Assembly: GCF_032062135.1 (NCBI RefSeq)
Contig: NC_092861.1
Coordinates: 117,623,365 to 117,687,364, forward strand
Direction of reading: 5' to 3'
DNA: 64,000 nucleotides
From: Pyxicephalus adspersus
Taxonomy: Eukaryota; Chordata; Amphibia; Anura; Pyxicephalidae
Position 1 is the first letter of the stretch. Each line of letters opens with the position of its first letter. Positions 1-12,330 of this stretch are shown in pieces. The notes under the pieces were generated by a model, which did not search any database, was not told the DNA's origin, and saw nothing but the letters and a program-made list of their open reading frames with translations. Position numbers and translations under genes: made by a program.

Positions 1-214
1 CATGGACGATCAACGAACGATCGTACACACGAACGATGGTCAACGATCGTCGTCCAATCCGATCCGCCGGTCCGGTCGTTCGTTTCCAACGACTTTCCTC
101 GTTCGTCGGCGTCGTTGGTTACTTTTTTTACGAACGATTTTTGCCCAATCGATCGTTCGTCGTTCGTTCGTCGTTCATTTTGAACGATAAAAATTGGAAG
201 TGTGTACGCAGCTT
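1..214 (-). mobile_element. GTACACAC-family MITE, truncated by the window edge
   Basis: The right end carries the family's terminal inverted repeat GTGTGTACGCAGCTTAA, the same sequence that ends the copies at 22750-23057 and 24626-24901. The body is full of short CGTTCGT/AACGATCG palindromic units, as in the copy at 56245-56642. The left terminal repeat lies outside the window. The element is non-coding. Short open frames here are products of the CG-rich repeats. Confidence 0.75.
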
Positions 215-1146
215 AAAATGTGGGGTATGCTTGTTGGGAGATCATTTTCTCCTTTTCAATATTGGTATTCTTACTGCAATAACATTTCCAACAGAATTTT
301 ATCCTTTGTAGATTAAGCAGAAAAATATTTGCTCCAATAGGCAGATCTAGGGCATATTTTATATGAAAAGCAACAAGGATATGATTTATTTTAGATTGAA
401 CCATTAGTAATTAGTAGTTAAAATTATGTAAACTAAGAGTTTAATAACTAGCATTTGGAAAAATAATAATGTACACCATTAAAAACTAACCCTGACAGTA
501 AATATGCATGAACATGATTAAAAAAGCTCTCCGTGCACCTAATACAGTATGCTAATGCTTTGTCCATAGCAATGGCTCACCAAGAAGCAAAGACAAAGAT
601 GACAATTTTGTAAGACGTGCCTTCAGATTTAGGTCAGCAACAACATCAAACATAAATCCAGACAGGTTAGGAAAGTTAATATTTGATAGCTGATAGGAAA
701 TAAGTTTGAATTTCAGTTCCCAACATATTATTGCCTCGGCTCTCCTATACCCTTATAGCTGCAGTGTGAGAGTAACAAAGCAATGTCCTGAATAATGCAA
801 CCTCTACTGACTGCAACCCGCACCGCCTTTGAAGTATCCTCAAGGAACTTCAATACCAAAATCTCTCTACTCTATAACTATTTGATACTTTTTAATTATT
901 TCCCCCCCCCCCCCCCATCATCAATAAAAGCCCTTCCCCTCCAACATGATGACTGCCACCACACATGACATGCATTGAAAGGTTGAAGCATAATATGTTG
1001 GTCTTGGGGTAAAGATGAGCTTTTAGGGAGCTGAAGGATAGCAATACTGGTGACTAGTTGTTTGTTTTCTGCCGGATGTTTTTTGTTTTATTGCTGTAAG
1101 GTAATCCTTCGACTCTGCTGCAGTGCACACAAAGCTTTTGACAATA
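215..1146. other. Non-coding stretch, no gene seen
   Basis: AT-rich sequence with stops in all frames and no splice-bounded open frame that I could support. Apart from the poly-C tract I see no structured repeat. Confidence 0.6.
902..916. repeat. Poly-C tract
   Basis: An uninterrupted run of about 15 C residues in otherwise AT-rich DNA. It is a simple repeat with no gene context. Confidence 0.9.
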
Positions 1147-1282
1147 TTGTAAGCTCTTCTGTCCAGAGTCCTCTCCTCCTCCTGTCTCACTGTATCTGTC
1201 TGTCATTTGCACCCCCTATTTAATGTACAGTGCTGCATAATATGTTGGCGCTTTATAAATCATGTTTATTAATAATAATATT
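1147..1282 (+). mobile_element. AAT-tail SINE-like frog repeat, copy 1
   Basis: Matches the family seen ten times in this window: a GTAAGCTCTT start, a pyrimidine-rich TCCTCTCCTCCTCCTG block, CTGTCTGTCATTTGCA, TTTAATGTACAG, GCTGCATAATATGTTGGCGC, TATAAAT and a 3' tail of TTTATTAATAATAATA. The tail-bearing end suggests a SINE or a LINE 3' end, but no tRNA-derived A/B boxes were convincing, so the class stays uncertain. Confidence 0.8.
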
Positions 1283-2180
1283 ACATAATGTATATCACTG
1301 AATGCAAATATAAGAGCTTTCCACATGAAACAAAATGGTTCTAATGTAAAAAGACTTGTCCTGCTCACCCCTCTCTGCGCTATCTACAATTAGTATTGTA
1401 AGTGTGTTTATAAAATTTCCTGCATCCCACAGTTTAGCACATCCTGTATGACTTCTCATTGCTGTCGACAATTAGAAATATGCAGCCCTGGCGGCAGAAC
1501 TTCTGGGGAAAAAATGAGAGCATAAGAGAAAATCTGGTAAACACATCAGAAGTGGAGGCTCTGCTTTCATTTTATAGTCAGCTGGATGGACCTCATTCTA
1601 ATGAAACCAGTCTCTAATCATGGTAATAACTAATACAGTTATTTTTTCCAAATGTATTTATTATATTTTTTTAAATAAAATTTAAAAGCCCAGAAAAGTA
1701 ACTTTTATAAATATACATATAAAATCTCTACCAATGACTCTGAATTTTGTTTTGGGTGTCAGGTGAAGCGTCAAGCAAAGGCTAGAAGTTAATGCCTGGT
1801 ATAATAATGGTATTTAATAAAAAAACAAAATGTTGATGATGGTATATTTAGTCTAATTTGAAATATTAGGCATATATGTATGTATGTATATACAGTACGT
1901 TATAATTGTGTCCTCAACAGCACATTGACCTTCAGATCCTAAAAGTGCAAACTGGACGTGTTGCATTACATTTTGTATTTCAGCACCAATTTCATGGCAT
2001 TTCCCTGGTAGAGACCATAGAAGTACAAACTGGCTCTATAAAGAATGTGCACAAGAAATGTCCACAGGCAGGACTTCTGTGGTCCTTGGGATAGACTACA
2101 TAAGGTGGCACTGTCTTCACTTCTAGTGGGATTAGGTATAGCCATAGCACCTCTTATGGCCATCAATGTGTGTGTGTCTC

Positions 2181-2396
2181 AATAGGCCTGATTTATTAAA
2201 GCTCTCCAAGACTGGAGAGGATACACTTTCATCAGTGAAGCTGGGTGACCCATCAAACCTGGAATTAATCTGGTCCAGGACTGAAAACATTTATTAACAA
2301 ATAGCAAATACAATCCAGATTTTCTGGTCCACCCAGCTTAACTGTTGAAAGTGTATCTTCTCCAGTCTTGGAGAGCTTTAATAAATCAGGGCCAAT
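2181..2396. mobile_element. Palindromic GGCCTGATTTATTAAAG MITE, copy 1
   Basis: About 210 bp in which the left half (GCTCTCCAAGACTGGAGAGG, then AAGCTGGGTGACCC) is repeated inverted in the right half, ending GAGCTTTAATAAATCAGGGCC. AAT on both sides is a possible 3-bp target duplication. Non-coding and very hairpin-prone. Five other copies lie in the window. Confidence 0.85.
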
Positions 2397-2503
2397 GTGT
2401 GTGTGATCTCACAAAAAGATGGTGCAGGCCAATGCTTCTGTTTGAATTCCACAATCAATAGGGCAGAACAGCATGTCAGATGTCCTAAGCAACTCTTTAC
2501 TAT

Positions 2504-2844
2504 GTCTAGGTCAGGGGTCTGCAACCTGCGGCTCCGGAGCCGCATGCGGCTCTTCAGCCTCCTTGTTGTGGCTCCCTTCGGCTGCCGCGGGGAGATCTCT
2601 GATGGGGGATCCCTGTGGAGGAGGGGGAATCCCTATCCGGTGTTCTAATGAAAAAAATCTACCAGTGAAATAAATCTACCACGGGGCGTGTACAAATGGG
2701 TGTGTACAATGACATCCAAAATATTAAAACTTTTAAAAGTTTATAAACTGTGTTATGTTTTGCGGCTCCAGACTATTTTTCTTTAGTGGAAGAGGAGGCA
2801 AAAGGCTCTTTTGGTAGTAAAGGTTGCTGACCCCTGGTCTAGGT
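2504..2844. mobile_element. Non-autonomous hAT element with perfect 8-bp target duplication
   Basis: The element runs from CAGGGGTCTGCAACC at 2512 to GTTGCTGACCCCTG ending at 2836. It is flanked by an identical octamer GTCTAGGT (2504-2511 and 2837-2844). Inverted termini starting CAGGGG with an 8-bp duplication are hallmarks of the hAT superfamily. The interior has no transposase, only a GC-rich GCGGCTCCGGAGCCGCATGC segment and a later GCGGCTC block. Length (325 bp) fits a MITE-like deletion derivative. Confidence 0.9.
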
Positions 2845-4290
2845 GATAATGTCAGATGTAGTCATTGAGAGCAATGGTCCTTAGCCAAGCATATACCTAG
2901 GAACGTTAAGTCTGAAACATGTTATCTGGTAATACTGCATTAACGTGCTGTTGCATCTGACATCAATGCCGCCTTATTTTTATTTACCGGATAAATTAGG
3001 AGTACATAGCACACATTCCCGGGGACCACAATTTAGAAAAACTGTTCTGTATATACTTTGCATATCTTTGAATATGCATCTACCTTGAATATAATATGAA
3101 AACTGATTCTGAGGTTTGCACCTAGAAAATAAACAACATGCAAAGCAGCGGAGTGATAGCTATCAGATCAGGGCTGTGTGAAAATAAAACCCAACCACTG
3201 GAAATATCACAGTTGTCACAGTGCTGGAAGTCAGACACGGTGCTAGTAAAAATAAGCTGCAATGTTTAAAAAACTGTTTTCTCACTGGCATTACGGGAAA
3301 CATCCCTCACATAACTACAAACATGTTTATAAGGAAGGACCTCTCTCTTGTTACCTGTCTCTGTTTCATACGCTTCACAAAAGGAAATAAGAACAATGGG
3401 CCAACAGTTTTATCTCTTTTTAGCTTTCTAAAGAAATCCACACAGAAACATATATTAATACTTCTACTCTCATTTCCTGAGTCTGGTAGATAATCAGACT
3501 TCCTAACTTTCTGGTTTCTGATTAAATCTTTTTTTAGGAATTGCCTCCATTGGTTTGCAATTTTATGAACTTACCTGTCATAGAGATAACTGGATCACAT
3601 ATGAACGTTTACTAACTGTATCAAACACACATATTTTATGTGTTTGGGAACATAAAGGCAACATTGCAAAAAGCTGTGGCAACAAATTACTTTTATAAGA
3701 CTTTAAAACAAATAAATCCATGTTTAGCACTTCACTATGTTAGTAAGGGCCGGGCCATTTACGCTTCAGTACATTTTTTAGCACATTGAGGTATAATTGG
3801 GACAGAGACAGCAACTACCACGTTTTGTTTTACAAGGCTGAGAAGGTGTTAGAAGACCTGTCAAGATTTTTTTGTGCTCTGTGTCTTCTTATCCTGTAAC
3901 AAACTATGTTTTTCATGTCCTAGTATTTCTGGATCAAAATTTGGGGTAAAATATCCCAATGAGGCACATGCAGGTTAACAGCCAGATAGAATCAGCTACT
4001 GAACACGCTACTTTCCGAAAGATTATCAAAGTGGAGTTTGGCATAAAATGCGAGACCTGATAAAAAGGTCCCTTAGGTCCTCCTGAAACATGTTTCCTTC
4101 TTCCTTTATAATATACTATTTTAATTAACAATATATGGCTTATCGGCCCTTGGGGTGGGGTGCCATCACTTCTAAATCTATTGGATTGCTTTTGACACAA
4201 CCACCAATAAAGCCAGAAGTGCACGCTAGCCTCCTAACCCAAATCCCTTCTTACACTCTACATATTCCACTCTGTACGGGTTGGGTTAAC
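2845..4290. other. Non-coding stretch, no gene seen
   Basis: AT-rich sequence. Open frames up to 96 codons exist but have no splice-site or composition support and are probably chance. No repeat family of this window is recognisable here. Confidence 0.55.
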
Positions 4291-4291
4291 A

Positions 4292-4610
4292 CAGGGGTCT
4301 GCAGGTTATTTATGGGATGGGCGGGAGCACACTAGGCTGGACCCGCTCTAATGGCTCCACCCACCATCAGGGAACGCCCCCTGAAGTGAAATCCCTCTAA
4401 TCCATATGCATTGTGAAGGAGAGGGATTTACTTTCCAGGGAGCTTTCCCTATTTACTGCGGTGGCGGACTATCAACGCCGGCAGCGGTAAATAGGGGGGC
4501 AACAGCAAGGAGGCGTCATCGGAGCTCTGGCGGCTCCGGTAGTTCCTAACGCCCCCTGGATAATCTGGCCGGCAACCCGGATCGGCCAGGGGTATTAGGC
4601 CGGAACAAAC
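4292..4610. mobile_element. Probable hAT-related element, degenerate
   Basis: Starts CAGGGGTCTGCAGG, resembling the left end of the hAT at 2512, and is unusually GC-rich for the region (GGCGGACT, CGCCGGCAGCGG, GGCGTCATCGGAGC, GGCCGGCAACCC). The right terminus and target duplication could not be found, so the boundary near 4610 is approximate. Confidence 0.45.
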
Positions 4611-5229
4611 TACTGGAAATACTTCTCAAAAATTGTGTCCAAGTAAACCAAAAATTGTACAAATGGACAAATTCTAATTATAATCAGGTAGATACATAAA
4701 TACAGACCTTGTATACAGGCAAAATCGTATACAAAATATCTGTCCAAATTTCCCTGTGCATTGCATTTTGAATTTAGCTGGTATGAAGATCAGCAGGAAG
4801 AACATTAGATGCCAGAGTATATTTCCCAGCACTGAAATACAGTAAAAGTATGTGTTGACATGAAGAGAAGAACTTGTAGTCACAGGAGGTAGGTGATTGC
4901 CAATTGTCTAACTTTAAATCTTTTACAAGAAACTAAAAGGCATGAGAGGATCTGGCTGTGTGAAAAGGTGCACAGCTACAGCCAAGTGCTGCTTTATAAA
5001 AGGGTTTTTGAATTTATTCAGTTCAGTACTAAAGGTTATACTCTTAATTTACACTAATTAACATGGTTTCTTGTGATTGCTAAGCATTTGTGTTATTCAT
5101 TTTTGAGATTAGTTGAATTTTAAGAATGTAGAATATAGCCGTGCAACTGATGAAAATGGAAACATTTCAAAAATTTAAACAAAGCACTCAAAAAGTCTTA
5201 ATAATATTAGTTCTATATTTAGAAGGGAA
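4611..5229. other. Non-coding stretch, no gene seen
   Basis: AT-rich, stops in all frames, no recognised repeat. Confidence 0.5.
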
Positions 5230-5532
5230 ATTACAGTGATTACATTTGTAACATTTATAAGAAGTAAAACTGTTCCTAACCATTATAAAAAAATACTGTG
5301 AAATAATTATTTCAGGAAGTAACTGAAGGTAAAAGGCAAGTTTCCAACATTTTCAAAAGGTGATTTTTAGCTACGTGCATTTAACATAACCCGATATTAT
5401 TTCTATCTTTAGAACGCATTTTTTAGGTTCTAGGGAAAGTACAGTGATTAGAATGATAACATTTTTAGAAAGTAAAACTGTTCCTAAACGTTTGAAAAAA
5501 AACCCCTGTGAAATAATACTTTCAGGAAGTAT
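5230..5532 (+). repeat. Old direct duplication of about 94 bp
   Basis: Two diverged copies (5230-5323 and 5439-5532, offset about 209 bp) share ACAGTGATTA, AGAAGTAAAACTGTTCCTAA or AGAAAGTAAAACTGTTCC, CTGTGAAATAAT and TTTCAGGAAGTA in the same order. Neither is coding. It may be a local tandem duplication or two copies of an unclassified element. Confidence 0.75.
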
Positions 5533-6315
5533 CAGCCTACAACAATAAATGCTCCCTTCCCATTAGGATTATTCATAGATCCATTATTCTTTCATATACA
5601 CCTATATATAAGGGAGCTGTATCTGTTCTTTGGTCAGGTGATTACCTAACTCTTACAACCTGTTTCAATGTGGGAAGCAGATGGCTCTCTCCAGCATTAC
5701 ATTACATTCTAGGTCAGGAGAAGAGTTGGAGCAGTCTAGACCAGCAACTCAGCATGGAGCTAGTTGCAGCAACCCTAAACCCCCCTACTAACCCTACCTT
5801 TTGTAAAACATTTGCCTGCATATATTCATCTCTGGTATTGAAAGTAATGACTAAAGGCAACTATATACACACTGGGTGATGGTTAGGTGTTTACATCAGT
5901 TGTGATTAAAATGTCTGGGTGATAAGATTTCATAAGCCAGAAAAGAGGCAGCGCCTGGAATGTACTTATAGATTAATTGGGTTTAGTTATAAAAAAATAT
6001 ATCTTTATCCCTTACATACAGTAAATATTCTAAACACTATGCATTAAAAAAATAAAAATAATGTTGTTTATTTGAAAACTTTGTAAATATCTTTGTACAT
6101 AAAGCCATATTTTGATCCACTTATCCAACTGATTGAGCCATATATGCCAATGACTAGAATAAAGCTTACAAAACAATAGGATTTCCGGGGAGTGAAACAA
6201 AAAAAATCTGGTCTGGGCTATCTAGGATAACAGTTTGGGAACAACAGTTTTTTTAAGTTATTTTAAGACAATGTACTTCTTTTTATAGGAATAACAAGAT
6301 ACCTACCTATAAACA
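5533..6315. other. Non-coding stretch, no gene seen
   Basis: AT-rich sequence with a few chance open frames and no splice-bounded exon. No family member recognised. Confidence 0.5.
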
Positions 6316-6608
6316 ATCTAAGGCAGTGTTTCTCAACCAGGGTTCCCCAGAAGTTGCTAGGGGATCCTTGAGCAATGAGCAATTTGTGGGTCTCAGTCAG
6401 ATCAATTGACACCACTGATCTTTTAGTTATCTTTAAGGGTGACATTCTTCACACTGGCCAGCAATGCAATAGGCATTCTTCCTACTGACTACCATGATAA
6501 TGTACTGTGAGTTGTGGATATAGTAATTATAGTACAAGTTCCCTAGGATTTTAGGATTATTTCAAGTGTTCCCCTATAATTAAAAGGTTGAGAAACACTG
6601 ATCTAAGG
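6316..6608. mobile_element. SPIN/Charlie-like hAT MITE with perfect 8-bp target duplication
   Basis: Inverted termini CAGTGTTTCTCAACC (from 6324) and GGTTGAGAAACACTG (to 6600) bound 277 bp. The identical octamer ATCTAAGG flanks both ends (6316-6323, 6601-6608). This terminal repeat is typical of the hAT superfamily, SPIN/Charlie type. No transposase is present. Several more degraded copies are listed below. Confidence 0.93.
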
Positions 6609-7080
6609 TATGAATTGTAATGATGGATTCATGTTCATGCTTAGGTATGGTAACGGGAAATAAATACAAAAAAAAGTTTTCTATGGAATGTTCTAATGCA
6701 GGCATTTGTTTGCTCAGATTATTAATTGTAAATTATAGATTGTGCATACTAATTTACATAGTATGTTTGCAAAGCTGGCTCGTGTGACTACTGGATAAAC
6801 AGAAACTGTTATGGTTAGTCATCAAGACATTTTCCATTAACTCCCAATCTCCAGGCTCAAACCGGCCTAAAATATGGCTGACACAAAGCCTTTCCAGTCC
6901 ACACAATCTAAGGCAAATGTGAGATTTGATGCTGCATCATACAGACAACTATGTCCAGTCCTCTCATATGACCTTGCAAGGTCCTTAACAAGGAATATCA
7001 AACAGACTTTATGTAGAATCTCCTTAAATGTACACACATACAAAGCACCATGTAAACTGCACCTCAGTTTTTTGCTGGCC
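6609..7080. other. Non-coding stretch, no gene seen
   Basis: Includes a 76-codon open frame on the plus strand with no splice-site support and a complementary open frame of similar length. I regard both as chance. Confidence 0.5.
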
Positions 7081-7082
7081 AA

Positions 7083-7402
7083 TAAAGGAGAACTAAAGTT
7101 CTAAATGATCAGAGAAGTCATTATAGCAAAAAGGGACAGGTGATGTCTTCTGTAATAATCTCTCCTACCTGCCTGATAACTACGGGCGACAAGGCTGAGC
7201 TGCACATCAGCTTTGGTTGCCAGTATACCCGGCATTCCTGGGTTCCTCTGTACTTGCCGAAATGAATAAGCTTCTATCATCCCAGACCGGCCAATAAATT
7301 TGGCCAAAGATCAAGAAGAGGAAGCAAAGAAAGAAGATGGCAGCATCCTGTATGGGAACAGGGACAGGTGAGTAAGGCAGGGTTTAGTTCCATTTTAAAG
7401 TG
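7083..7402 (+). mobile_element. MITE with AAGATGGC box and splice-donor-like end, copy 1
   Basis: Begins AAGGAGAACTAAAGTTC and ends GGGTTTAGTTCCATTTTAAAG. These share the CTAAA/TTTAG terminal pattern of the copies at 15087 and 29177. Near the right end it carries AAGATGGC (7334-7341) and then ACAG/GTGAGT (GT at 7368). It is non-coding, about 320 bp. Confidence 0.65.
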
Positions 7403-7939
7403 TAACTCTTGCCTACAGCTTTTTCTTTTCATTTTATATAAAATAAGGAAGTTTCTTGATTGTATTGTAGCTGAACCACAAACTATATTTGTCCTAGATG
7501 ACCACTGTCATTGGAACAAAAGGAAGAAAAGTTAGAATGAAAATCCTAACTTTTTTAGTTCTTACTGCAACAGCAGAGGAAACCTTCAAATAGGTATACC
7601 TGTTTTGGTGATAGTTTTGGAAAGATTTCCTGTGTTTTTGTAATAGGAATTGAAGTGATATCTCCCCAGTGAGGCACAGACACCGAATTAGGTTACAGAG
7701 TTTTTATTACAAAGGAGTTATTGAGGTTTTATATACAGTAGTCCCTATTCTATAAATAAAAAAATGTTGGCTAAAGATAGAGGGGCAGTTAGGGCTTGGT
7801 TATTTACAATTAAGCAAATAAGTTAATAATAATTAAGCTTGAGATATTAATAATATTAGTTTTAGTGCTTAGGCACAAGGACAATGCTAATGTGCATTTA
7901 GCCATTTTAAGTTTTTTGCCTGTAAAAGTCTTCATGTGT
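7403..7939. other. Non-coding stretch, no gene seen
   Basis: AT-rich, no recognised repeat and no supported exon. Confidence 0.5.
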
Positions 7940-7941
7940 AA

Positions 7942-8180
7942 AGCCTCGCACAGACATCTAATAGACGTCAGATAATTGTTGCTGGAAATTATATTTTGTG
8001 ATCATTTCCAGTGACAGATGAATGAATTAATGAATGCTGTACACATAGAGAGGGGAGAGGATGAGCGAGCCATGGCAGAATAATGAACAATGATGGAGGG
8101 CTCCTGTACATGTCAGATTTTCACCTGAATCGAGCATTACCTTCATATCAGGCTGAGATTGTTGTTGGACACCACCATCT
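7942..8180. mobile_element. Degenerate GTACACAC-family MITE
   Basis: Retains the order of family blocks: AGCCTCGCACAGACATC, GATAATTGTTGCTGGAAAT, ATCATTTCCAGTGACAGATG, GCTGTACACATAGAGAGGGG, and TGTACATGTCAGATTTTCA. Termini are eroded. Old copy. Confidence 0.5.
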
Positions 8181-8230
8181 TGTATGTGATATAAGCAACA
8201 CCAACAAAGACTTAAGTGACACTCTATAGT

Positions 8231-10044
8231 GTTCATCTTTTCTCCCCTTCACACAATTGAAGGAACTCGATCAGTACAGAAAGCAATTAGGCACACCCTG
8301 AACATGGGAAGATCAGTGAGAACATTCAAAGATCTTTCTTCTTTGTCTTAGCACTACTGGTTCAGAGATGTCAAACAAAAGAAGTAGATCAAACAAAGTT
8401 ATTTACTTAGATCTGCTAGAACAGAGGGCAGGGGAGACACCTGATAACTCAATAAAGAAAACATCTAACCCTCTCCAATGCTATCATATAGGGGTCCAAC
8501 TTTATCAGCCTCACTTGTTATAGGAAAATAGTTTCATGAAAAATAATAAAATAGATACAAAACCAAAAAAAAACAAAGAAAAATAGGGAAGAACCCCATC
8601 CACCTTGCGCGCACACACATAAGACAGCAATCATGGCTACCTGGAATAAGAGAAATATTTTTAGGGACAAATATTTAGGGTGAACCCTAAACTGAGGATG
8701 GGTATTGGTTTTTGTGTTACCTGGGCGTTCAATACTTTTAAGCTTGGCATATTTACTATCTTTTCATTCAATGCAATCTTCTCTTTCATAAAATGGGAAT
8801 CATGTTGTATTTCTTTGAACTGAAATAAATGTTTGCAAATTTATTTACTAAAAAGCTGACCAAAAATATTTGCAACTGACTTACTTACTTTAAAGGTTTT
8901 CTGCTTTTTTCAGGTCTAAAATCAATGTTTAAAATGTTTTCTTGTGCTTTTATGTGCAATATTTTAAGTTGGTAACAGGGGCTTTCTTTTAATTTTCCTA
9001 TTAAAGAGTTTACATAATAACTTCTCTGACAGATATATGGTGGAATGTAGCCAGTAACTCCAATCCTGGACTCATCTGTAGTAAAAAAAAAATATTCCAA
9101 AATAAAAGCGAATCATGAGTATTACTAGCCAGATTCAAAGTGTTTTTACAGCAATTTTGAACAGCAATCCTTCAAAAACATTAAAAAGACAAAAGCACAA
9201 TGGCTCCAGCTACTTGTAGCAGTCCACCAAGAGCATGTCTGGAGGTCTTTGAGTTCCTTGTCAACAGTTTTGATAACAGGAAGCTTTCTTTGACAAATTT
9301 CACAATGCCATGGTAGAATATGCATTCTGACAGTAAACTATGTAAAACAGTCAATAATTCCCAGAAAAAGAGATACCATTCTACATATGGAATTTAACAA
9401 ATTCATGCTTTGTTCAGAAGTCATGTAACCACAGTTTACAAACTCAAAGCAAGTTTCTGTTCAGCTGGAAACTCAAAACTACTTGCCTATCAAAAATGAA
9501 ACATTCCATTCTGCGTGATGTTTGCACATATTTTGTTGGTAGGGCTACATTTAGAGGGAATTCTTATTGAGGAAAATTTTGTTCTTAGAGGACATCACCT
9601 TAATAAACACATACTCAATAAACAATAGGTCCTTATCTTCTTCATATCTCTAAGTACCGTGGGGGGAAAAATCTCAATCCTGAGTTCCAGAATGAACTGT
9701 TCTTGGAAGGGTCATCTAAATAGAGAAACATGGGTAGTGGGGGCCCCTCAATACAAATATTTGGAGGTACTGAATGTACCTGTGTTTTTCCTAAAACATG
9801 GAGATCCTCTTTTGTCTACATACTATATTAATACTGCCCATGTATTGTGTGTAAACCAAGGTGGAAAAAAAGCATTTTAATCTGTAATGTGATGTGTAAA
9901 ATGTTCGAAAGTAGTTACTCATTACACCTACATCTCCTAAAGCTGAAATTTTATTTGCACTGGTCTTCCACATATACTAATATAATTCTAAAAATGTTTC
10001 CATTTTCATTACATATTTGATTTTAGAACCAGTGACATCAACAC
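8231..10044. other. Non-coding stretch, no gene seen
   Basis: About 1.8 kb of AT-rich intron-like sequence on both strands. Short open frames lack splice or composition support. No repeat family of the window is apparent. Confidence 0.5.
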
Positions 10045-10274
10045 TAAGAGCCTGATTTATTGAAGGTCTCCAAGGCTGGAGAGGATACATATTCTACAGT
10101 GAAGCTGGGTGATCCAGCAAACCTGGAATGCATTTCTTCAGAGTCATTTGCTATTTGCTAGCGAATATTTTGAATCCTGAACCAGATCCATTCAAGGTTT
10201 GCTGGATCACCTAGCTTCACTGATGAAAGTGTATCCTCTCCAGCCGTGAATAGCTTTAATAAATCAGGCCCTAA
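10045..10274. mobile_element. Palindromic MITE, copy 2, with TAA target duplication
   Basis: Element 10048-10271 begins GAGCCTGATTTATTGAAGG and ends AGCTTTAATAAATCAGGCCC. TAA flanks both sides (10045-10047, 10272-10274). The halves are inverted copies through AAGCTGGGTGATCCAGCAAA and its complement. A 3-bp T-A-A duplication is typical of PIF/Harbinger-type elements. Confidence 0.9.
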
Positions 10275-12021
10275 ATCTCTGCAATACAAGTGTGTCATGG
10301 AGCTGAGGTAATACCCACATGTACCTCTCCATGGTTAAAAGAACTGGCATCCACTGAATAAATGGTGGGAGCTAGGGACAGTAAGTTTGGAGAGCAAAAA
10401 GCAATATGATTATGGGTATTCCTGTGTCAGCAGGCTCTACTGGACTTGCGGCTTCTAATGCGCTCTGTAAGAAGCTCACAGTGTGCAGTGAAATCAGATT
10501 GATCAATTTCAGTACAGAAGAGAAGCCCATACAACAGTGGACTGAGGGTAAAGCTGGAGTTCATTTATAAAACAGATATGTAGCCAAATTGTATTAGATA
10601 AATGTGAAATTGTATGGCACTGTCTGGTGTGTTTGTTTGAGGAGAGGCAAAAAGAGAATTAGGTAGTTAACAATCATGAACAGAGTAAAGGAAAATGTCC
10701 TGGGAAGATTTCCTCTCACTTTCTGTTGTTTCTCTAGAAAAAGTTATTAAGGAAAAAGAACCCAGTAGGGACATACAGTATGCAGCTGTCAAAATCTGAC
10801 AGGGTATCCAATCGTTCTCTACTATACAATAGACTTTTGGCATCTATTGAACATCTAGGTGAACATGTTCTTTGGAAATGCAACGAGAATCATTTAATGT
10901 TATTACAGAGAGAAAGAATGGACTTTGTAGCTGACTTGACACATAAATCATCTTATCTTCTTCCCAAACATGTAAATTTAATTTCTTACAGATTTTCTCA
11001 TTTCTTTTCATCTATCTTATATACTAATGTTACTCAGATCATGCATGGATTCTGTGTATCCTACCTGTACTCTGATCAATAATCTAGCTGTCATCAGATG
11101 GATCTGTGTACATAGCAATCACTTATAATTATTCTGCATTTTATACTTAACAATAGTTCTGATATTAGGACAGGCATAAAATTATTTTGCTAATTGCAAA
11201 TAACCATAAATGACTGTTTTCCAATAGTATGAGACCATACATGAGTAACAGTGTCAGCATGGAACCTCAATTCCACCTTTCACATGCACACTGACAAAAC
11301 CAACATCTCGTTGGGTGTAACTAGCTTTGTATGTGTATTTTCCAATCGCTCTCTCTCTCTCTAGTCTCTAGTTCCATAATTTTGCTGGTACCTAATAAAA
11401 TTGATAATATCACAGTCTGGAGCTTATAGAGGTAGAGATCTATAAGTGTTTAAAATTAAGTTCATATAACCCCATAACAATGTAATAGCTGGTTTTCTAT
11501 TATCAAAATTCTCAAAGAACTTTATTAAAATGTTCTCTGAAGATCCTGCGAATACACAATATGTTGGTTACTTTGTGGAAAAGCTTGGAAAACTCACTTC
11601 CTCGGAACTCTCTATAGTTCAGAAGTGTGGAATCCTTTCTATTGAAAGGAATACCTTGGTCAATGGAATACAGGCAGGTATAAAAACATTCTCTTAAAAT
11701 GGTGTAATGGCATGGATATGGCTTGTTTTTTTTTTTTCTCTCCCTGGAATCACAATGTTAACATTTAGAAAGATAAATTAGGAGAGGTGATTTTTCTTTC
11801 ATTTGTGGTTTGTAATGGTTGTTACTTTGCGTTTCCATTAAACATAATAGCAATATGTTGCATTTTAACCTCCTGAGGTCCCAATGCTGTGCCCAAAAAA
11901 ATGCCCACATCTCTGTGGATTATCAGTTATGTCAGCTATAAAACTCTGTAATCTCAGTTAAAACTGAACTCTAAAACACTCAAGTGTTTAAACCCTTAAA
12001 GTGGGTTTCTTTTCCCATGTC
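10275..12021. other. Non-coding stretch, no gene seen
   Basis: Contains a 100-codon open frame on the plus strand at 10780-11082. It has no recognisable domain, has no good splice context and is AT-rich, so I do not call it a gene. A short CT run lies near 11350. Confidence 0.5.
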
Positions 12022-12330
12022 GATAGCTTGTTTTATCTAGGGGATGACCAGAGCTGGGTAAAACTTACCGTACACCTCGCTCCTACAGCTGCTGGCACTC
12101 TCCTTCCCCTTCGCTAAACCACTCCACGCAGCAATGCTAGAACCTGCGCTGTCCCATCCGTCTGACCACTGACGTCAGCTCCTTTAATAAAAGTCTCTAA
12201 GCCTTGCAGTCTATGGGAATGTCCTGCCTACAAAGTGGAGTTTCGGGAAGGGAAGAAGAGTGCCAGAAGATGCAGATGGGAAGGGTAAGTTTTACTTCAG
12301 TTCTATTATCCCCTAGTAGAAATAAGCTAT
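12022..12330. mobile_element. MITE-like inverted-repeat element
   Basis: The ends are imperfect inverted repeats: ATAGCTTGTTTTATCTAGGGGAT on the left, and ATCCCCTAGTAGAAATAAGCTAT on the right. The interior includes CGTCAGCTCC and a GGTAAGT donor-like sequence at 12285, echoing the architecture of the elements at 7083 and 14573. Non-coding. Confidence 0.6.
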
